Source of the DNA: an uncultured Actinomycetes bacterium
Lineage (GTDB): Bacteria; Actinomycetota; Thermoleophilia; Miltoncostaeales; Miltoncostaeaceae
Assembly (NCBI GenBank): GCA_903928615.1
Contig: CAIYRJ010000343.1
Span: 1-10,645, forward strand
Direction: 5' to 3'
Length of the DNA: 10,645 nt
The translations under genes and the position numbers were made by a program. Below the pieces are notes generated by a model. It was given only the letters and a program-made list of their open reading frames with translations, was not told the origin of the DNA and made no database searches. Below are positions 6,853-10,645 of the stretch, one piece after another. How positions within the stretch are numbered: position 1 is the first letter of the stretch; each line of letters starts with the position of its first letter.

Positions 6853-9041
6853 GTGTCCTGCGGGTCCACGTCCACCCCGATGCGCACGCCGGAGCGCGAT
6901 GCGGGCCCTCCCGGGCTGTCGAGCACGTGTCGCGCGACCGTGGTGAGGGACGACGATCGGCGCGCCTGCAGCAGGATCGCCCGACGGCTGCGGCCGCGAA
7001 GGCGGTGCAGGCGCGAGGGACCGCGCACGGCGATGGACGGGTCGGCCTGCGCCAGCGCCTCGGCGAGCTCGTCGGCCACCTCTGCCACGCGCTGCTTCGA
7101 TTCCCCCTCCACCACGATGCGCAGCAGGTGCCCGTGCGGGGGCATTCCGCGCGCCTCGCGCCGCTGCACCTCGCCATCCAGGAACTCCGCCACGGAGTGC
7201 GCGGCGCCCAGCTGCACTGCGCGGGCTGCGGGCTCCCACGCCTGCACCACCACCGTCGACTCCTCTCCCTTCCTGCGGCCCGCGCGCCCCGCCAGCTGCA
7301 CGATGAGCGAGAAGGCACGCTCCTCCGCGCGGAAGTCGGCGCGCTGCAGCGCGGCATCGGCGTCGAGGATGCCCGCCACGGTGACCGCGGGCAGGTCGTG
7401 CCCCTTGGCCACCATCTGGGTGCCGAGCAGGATCGCCGGGCCGGGGCGCGAGAACTCGTCGAGCAGCCCCACGATGCCGCCGCGTCGCGTCGCGCTGTCG
7501 GCGTCGAGGCGCACGAGGCGGGTGTCGGGGACGATGCGCGCGAGGGCATCCTCGAGCGCCTGCGTGCCGGATCCCTGGCGGCCGACGTCGACCGAACGGC
7601 ACGACGGGCACGTGGTGGGCGGCACGCGCTCGAGACCGCAGTGGTGGCACACCAGGCGGTCGTCCGCGCCCTCGCGGTGCAGCACCATCGGCACGTCGCA
7701 ATCGGGGCACCGGGCGATCCACCCGCACGAGCGGCACAGCGTGGTGCGCGAGAAGCCGCGCCGGTTGAGCAGGATGATCGCCTTCTCGCCCCGCTCGCCG
7801 GCCTCCTGCAGGGCCTTCGCGAGCGGGCGCGACACAGGACCCGCCGGCTGGGTGCGCATGTCCACCACGGTCACGGGGGGCATGCCGGCGCCATCGGCCC
7901 GCGACTCCAGGGTGACGCGCTCGAGTGCATGCCACGCCTCGGGGCGCGGCGTGGCGCTGCCGTACACCAGCACCGCGCCCGCGTCGAGGGCGCGCCGATA
8001 GGCCACCTGGCGGGCGTCATAGCGCGGCGTGGCGTCCTGCTTGTACGAGGAGTCGTGCTCCTCGTCCACCACCACCAGGCCCAGGCGTGGAATGGGCGCG
8101 AACACCGCGCTGCGGGCCCCCAGCACCACGTCGGCTTGACCGGCGGCGATGCGCCGGTATTCGGCGGCGCGCTCCGACGGCGCGAGCGCCGAATGCCACA
8201 CGGCCACGCGCTCGCCCAGGCGCGCGCGCAGGCGCCCCAGCAACTGCGGGGTGAGCGCGATCTCGGGAACGAGCACGAGCGATCCCAGCCCCAGATCGCG
8301 CGCCCGGGCGATGGCATGCAGGTACACCTCGGTCTTGCCCGACCCGGTCACCCCATGCAGCAGCAGCGCATCGCTCGTGCCTGACCCGATGCCCGACGTG
8401 ATGCGCTCCACGGCGGCGGCCTGCTCGGGGGTGAGCTGCGGGGGCGCGTCCGGCGCGGGCGGGGCGCCGAACCAGTTCAGCCCGCTGGCATCCTCGCGCT
8501 CGGCATCGAGGGTGATCACGCCGTCCTCCGCCATGCGCCGGAGCGTCGGCATGGTGGTGCCGGCCACGCGCACCAGCTCCGCGGCGGGCATCGTGCCGCC
8601 GGCCGAGCGCAGCTCCGCCAGCACGGCGGCGCGGCGTGCCGCGGGCTCTGCCGCGCCCTCCACGGCGCGAGCCACCAGCCGCTCGCGCCCCTGCCCCGTG
8701 GGCGCGCCGAGCCGCCAGGTGCCCTCCGGCCCCCTGCGCAGCGCACCCTCCGAGCCGGGTGGGAGCACGAGGCGCAGGCACGCGCCCAGCGGCGCCAGCG
8801 TGCGAGCCGCCACCCACCGCGCGAGCTCGATCAGGTCGGGGGGCACCGCCGGGGCGTCCACCACGCCTGCCACCGGCTGCAGCCTGCCCTCGTGGGTCGG
8901 GGCCTCGCGGCCCACCACCACCCCGAGCACGGCGCGCTTGCCGAGGCGCACGGCCACCAGCGCGCCGGGCACGGCCCGCGCGTCGAGGTCCGCGGGCACG
9001 GAGTAGTCGAGCGCCCGGTCGAGGGCGCGGACGGCGACCAG
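6849..9041 (-). CDS. priA: Primosomal protein N' (replication restart helicase PriA)
   Basis: PriA binds stalled forks and D-loops and reloads the replicative helicase. Numbered from the in-frame GTG at 8999, it shows Walker A GVTGSGKT (216-223), Walker B DEEH (312-315) and GSATP (347-351). Eight zinc cysteines follow as CRSC, CPDC, CHHC and CPSC (422-467). Helicase motifs QMVAKGHDLPAVT and QLAGRAGR (568-575) come next, then the usual C-terminal domain. The N-terminal DNA 3'-end-binding domain begins upstream of that GTG: the frame reads LDRALDYSVPADL, matching the family's first strand. No ATG, GTG or TTG lies upstream in frame. The coordinate given assumes CTG 9041, which has AGG eight nt before it, giving about 730 residues; E. 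coli PriA has 732. It begins 37 nt after metK. All motifs look intact, so function is secure and only the start is uncertain. Confidence 0.93.
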   Translation of the reverse strand: MVAVRALDRALDYSVPADLDARAVPGALVAVRLGKRAVLGVVVGREAPTHEGRLQPVAGVVDAPAVPPDLIELARWVAARTLAPLGACLRLVLPPGSEGALRRGPEGTWRLGAPTGQGRERLVARAVEGAAEPAARRAAVLAELRSAGGTMPAAELVRVAGTTMPTLRRMAEDGVITLDAEREDASGLNWFGAPPAPDAPPQLTPEQAAAVERITSGIGSGTSDALLLHGVTGSGKTEVYLHAIARARDLGLGSLVLVPEIALTPQLLGRLRARLGERVAVWHSALAPSERAAEYRRIAAGQADVVLGARSAVFAPIPRLGLVVVDEEHDSSYKQDATPRYDARQVAYRRALDAGAVLVYGSATPRPEAWHALERVTLESRADGAGMPPVTVVDMRTQPAGPVSRPLAKALQEAGERGEKAIILLNRRGFSRTTLCRSCGWIARCPDCDVPMVLHREGADDRLVCHHCGLERVPPTTCPSCRSVDVGRQGSGTQALEDALARIVPDTRLVRLDADSATRRGGIVGLLDEFSRPGPAILLGTQMVAKGHDLPAVTVAGILDADAALQRADFRAEERAFSLIVQLAGRAGRRKGEESTVVVQAWEPAARAVQLGAAHSVAEFLDGEVQRREARGMPPHGHLLRIVVEGESKQRVAEVADELAEALAQADPSIAVRGPSRLHRLRGRSRRAILLQARRSSSLTTVARHVLDSPGGPASRSGVRIGVDVDPQDT

Positions 9042-9078
9042 GGGGACGACCTGCGCGGCCGCCCCCCCGTTCGCCGGA

Positions 9079-10254
9079 TCAGCCAGCCTGCTCGTCGCCG
9101 ATCGCCGTGCTCTCCCAGGTGAACTCCGGCTCGGTGCGGCCGAAGTGGCCGTACGCGGCGGTCTTCTGGTAGATCGGCCGGCGCAGGTCGAGGTGCTCGA
9201 TGATGGCCGCGGGGCGCAGGTCGAACTTCTCCTCGATCCACTTGAGGATCTCCTCGTCGGGACGCTTCCCCGTGCCGAACGTCTGCACGTTCACCGACAC
9301 CGGGCGCGCCACGCCGATGGCGTAGGCCACCTGCACCTCGGCGCGCGTGGCGAAGCCCGCGGCCACGACGTTCTTGGCCACCCAGCGCGCGGCGTAGGCG
9401 GCCGAGCGGTCGACCTTCGAGGGGTCCTTGCCCGAGAAGGCGCCGCCACCGTGGCGGGCCATGCCGCCGTAGGTGTCAACGATGATCTTGCGGCCCGTGA
9501 GGCCGCAGTCGCCCATGGGGCCACCCACCTCGAACTTGCCCGTGGGGTTGATGAAGAACGTGATGTCGTCGGTCCACACGCCGAAGTCCTCGAGCACCGG
9601 CTTGACCACCTCGCTGGTGATCTCCTGGTGCAGGAGCTCCTGCGAGACATCAGGCGTGTGCTGGCTGGACACCACCACGGCGTCCACGCCCACCGGCGTG
9701 ATGCCGTCGTAGCGCACGCTCACCTGCGACTTCCCGTCGGGGAGCAGGAACGGCATGGTGGTGCGGCGCATGGCGGCGAGGCGCTCGGCGATGCGGTGCG
9801 AGAGCACGATGGGCAGCGGCATGAGCACGGAGGTCTCGTCGCAGGCGAAGCCGAACATCAGGCCCTGGTCGCCGGCGCCCTGCTCGTCGAAGCGGTCCTC
9901 CTCGCCATGGGCGCGCTTCTCGAACGCCGTGTTCACGCCCTGGGCGATGTCGGGGCTCTGGCGGTCGAGCGCCACCGAGATGCCGCATGACGCCGCGTCG
10001 AAGCCGTCCTTCGAGTTGACGTACCCGATGTGCGCGATGGTGTCGCGCACGACGGTGGGGATGTCCACCTGCGCGGCGGTCGTCACCTCGCCGGCGATCA
10101 TCACCTGACCGGTGGTGATGAGGGTCTCGCATGCCACGCGGGACATCGGGTCCTGCGCGAGCATGGCGTCGAGCACGCCGTCCGAGATCTGGTCGGCGAT
10201 CTTGTCGGGGTGACCCTCGGTGACCGACTCCGAGGTGAAGAGGTACTCGCTCAT
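9079..10254 (-). CDS. metK: S-adenosylmethionine synthetase
   Basis: MetK condenses methionine and ATP to S-adenosylmethionine, releasing phosphate and diphosphate, and acts as a cytosolic tetramer. The 391 residues are full length. Signature pieces are [20 protein letters not shown] (6-25) with H15, D17 and K18, the family hexapeptide GAGDQG (126-131), [19 protein letters not shown] (237-255) and the glycine-rich phosphate loop GGGAFSGKD (269-277). The end EFTWESTA is typical. ATG 10254 has AAGGAG four nt upstream, the clearest ribosome site in the window. The upstream gap carries possible regulatory structure (separate entries). Its product feeds RsmB in the same block. Identity is certain. 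Confidence 0.98.
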   Translation of the reverse strand: MSEYLFTSESVTEGHPDKIADQISDGVLDAMLAQDPMSRVACETLITTGQVMIAGEVTTAAQVDIPTVVRDTIAHIGYVNSKDGFDAASCGISVALDRQSPDIAQGVNTAFEKRAHGEEDRFDEQGAGDQGLMFGFACDETSVLMPLPIVLSHRIAERLAAMRRTTMPFLLPDGKSQVSVRYDGITPVGVDAVVVSSQHTPDVSQELLHQEITSEVVKPVLEDFGVWTDDITFFINPTGKFEVGGPMGDCGLTGRKIIVDTYGGMARHGGGAFSGKDPSKVDRSAAYAARWVAKNVVAAGFATRAEVQVAYAIGVARPVSVNVQTFGTGKRPDEEILKWIEEKFDLRPAAIIEHLDLRRPIYQKTAAYGHFGRTEPEFTWESTAIGDEQAG

Positions 10255-10258
10255 GCGG

Positions 10259-10264
10259 CTCCTT
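10259..10264 (-). promoter_or_regulatory. metK: metK ribosome binding site AAGGAG
   Basis: AAGGAG lies four nt before ATG 10254. It is the strongest Shine-Dalgarno match in the window and fixes the metK start. Confidence 0.75.
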
Positions 10265-10284
10265 GCCTTTGGATCCAGCGGGGC

Positions 10285-10314
10285 ACCCTACCAACGGGCA
10301 GGGCGCGACTCACA
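10285..10314 (-). promoter_or_regulatory. metK: Possible metK promoter (TAGGGT −10)
   Basis: TAGGGT at 10290-10285 fits the actinobacterial TANNNT −10 pattern and would start transcription about 24 nt before the metK ATG. The −35 region (TGTGAG at 10314-10309, 18-nt spacer) is poor. If this promoter is used, the transcript skips the nested repeats further upstream. Confidence 0.3.
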
Positions 10315-10331
10315 CCACCGCCACCCGCGGG

Positions 10332-10347
10332 CGTAACCCCCCTTACG
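10332..10347. repeat. Perfect inverted repeat CGTAA-N6-TTACG before metK
   Basis: CGTAA (10332-10336) and TTACG (10343-10347) are perfect five-base arms around a run of six C. The centre lies about 85 nt upstream of the metK start. AT-containing arms stand out in this GC-rich gap. It could be an operator for a dimeric regulator, or a short hairpin immediately following the nested repeats. There is no T-run to support a classical terminator. Confidence 0.4.
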
Positions 10348-10422
10348 TCGGCCACGCGCCCAGGCCGCCCCGCGAGGGGTGGAACCCGGACGAACCCGCA
10401 TCAGCAGCCGCTCATGGCCGAC
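10347..10422 (-). promoter_or_regulatory. Candidate structured leader RNA upstream of metK
   Basis: Three inverted repeats nest inside one another. GTCGGCCA (10347-10354) pairs perfectly with TGGCCGAC (10415-10422). GGCCGC (10363-10368) pairs with GCAGCC (10404-10409), with one G-U in the RNA. CCCC (10368-10371) pairs with GGGG (10376-10379) around a four-base loop. The region lies 93-168 nt upstream of the metK ATG, downstream of the previous gene's stop. metK genes are often controlled by S-adenosylmethionine riboswitches, but I could not find the conserved SAM-I core here. GC-rich DNA folds easily by chance, so this is only a candidate; a transcription terminator for the upstream gene is the other reading. 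Confidence 0.3.
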
Positions 10423-10456
10423 CCGAGGCAGAGGCCGGGCGGCTCCAGGTCGGTTC

Positions 10457-10645
10457 TTACTTCGCCATGCCGACGTAGACCTCGACCGTGGGGGTCTCCC
10501 CGGCGGTCGCCCATGCGGCGATCTGGGTGAACGGCGCGATGTTGGCCCGCTTCTTCGCGCCATCCTTGCCCTCGAAGGCACCGTTCGCGGCGAGCACCGG
10601 CACGGCCTTGCGCACGTCGATGTAGGCGAGGCCGGTCACCTGCGC
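10457..10645 (-). CDS. C-terminal end of an unrecognised protein (5' part outside window)
   Basis: Sixty-two residues up to a TAA stop are visible, running in frame off the window edge, so this is very probably the tail of a longer gene. The composition is protein-like: GLAYIDVRKAVPVLAAN, a charged turn (EGKDGAKKR), then NIAPFTQIAAWATAG and a closing beta strand TVEVYVGMAK. A pattern of a 'strand-plus-leucine-rich helix' followed by a short repeat and a final strand reminds me of the C-terminus of DUF3352-type proteins of actinobacteria. That is a weak impression, not an identification. An internal GTG at 10639 could be mistaken for its start but leaves only 60 residues. It ends 202 bp before metK. 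Confidence 0.6.
   Translation of the reverse strand, partial: AQVTGLAYIDVRKAVPVLAANGAFEGKDGAKKRANIAPFTQIAAWATAGETPTVEVYVGMAK

Noticed and set aside
8831..9241. Minus-strand frame of 136 codons spanning the metK–priA junction
   Set aside because: It overlaps conserved coding sequence of both genes in another frame and has shadow-like composition.
10368..10379. Intrinsic terminator after the upstream partial gene
   Set aside because: The CCCC/GGGG hairpin is not followed by a T-run on the minus strand.
10375..10405. tRNA fragment (GGGTTCG-like T-arm on the minus strand)
   Set aside because: GGGTTC occurs twice close together, but no acceptor, D or anticodon stem can be built around it.
10255..10456. 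SAM-I type riboswitch
   Set aside because: The conserved S-box core sequence is not visible. Only generic nested stems remain, so no riboswitch class is called.

Overview
The window comes from a high-GC bacterium, most probably an actinobacterium. All ten genes are on the minus strand. Read in the direction of transcription, the order is: end of an unrecognised gene, metK, priA, unknown protein, Ser/Thr kinase, def, fmt, rsmB, rpe, ribD (cut by the window edge). The backbone metK–priA–fmt–rsmB–rpe–ribD matches the order known from mycobacteria and other Actinobacteria. Class Thermoleophilia is possible, but that is a guess from protein flavour. The long open frames on the plus strand are antisense shadows typical of GC-rich DNA. 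I found no mobile element, CRISPR array, tRNA or rRNA.

Region 10645–9042: the C-terminal 62 residues of an unrecognised protein end at 10457. A 202-bp gap follows, with nested inverted repeats, a CGTAA/TTACG palindrome, a TAGGGT box and an AAGGAG ribosome site. Next comes metK (S-adenosylmethionine synthetase).

Region 9041–4508: priA (replication-restart helicase) is followed by two genes that are not part of the usual actinobacterial order. One is a 273-residue protein that looks like a PD-(D/E)XK nuclease fold with its catalytic E-x-K replaced. The other is a membrane-anchored Ser/Thr kinase without PASTA repeats. The two are almost contiguous. A promoter-like site with an inverted repeat in its spacer precedes the pair. 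Neither priA nor the kinase has an ATG, GTG or TTG at the position its homology requires. The kinase frame most plausibly starts at an ATC behind a good ribosome site.

Region 4464–1: a compact translation and cofactor block. def and fmt remove and add the formyl group of initiator methionine. rsmB, which overlaps fmt by 26 bp, methylates 16S rRNA and uses the product of MetK. rpe supplies or drains ribulose 5-phosphate, which is also a riboflavin precursor. ribD overlaps rpe by 4 bp and catalyses two early riboflavin steps. def and rpe have TANNNT boxes 6 and 7 nt before their ATGs, suggesting possible leaderless transcripts.

No gene-free stretch exceeds about 200 bp. Nothing here is a clearly new multi-gene system. 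The best leads are the unknown-protein/kinase pair, the non-standard starts and the structured metK leader.
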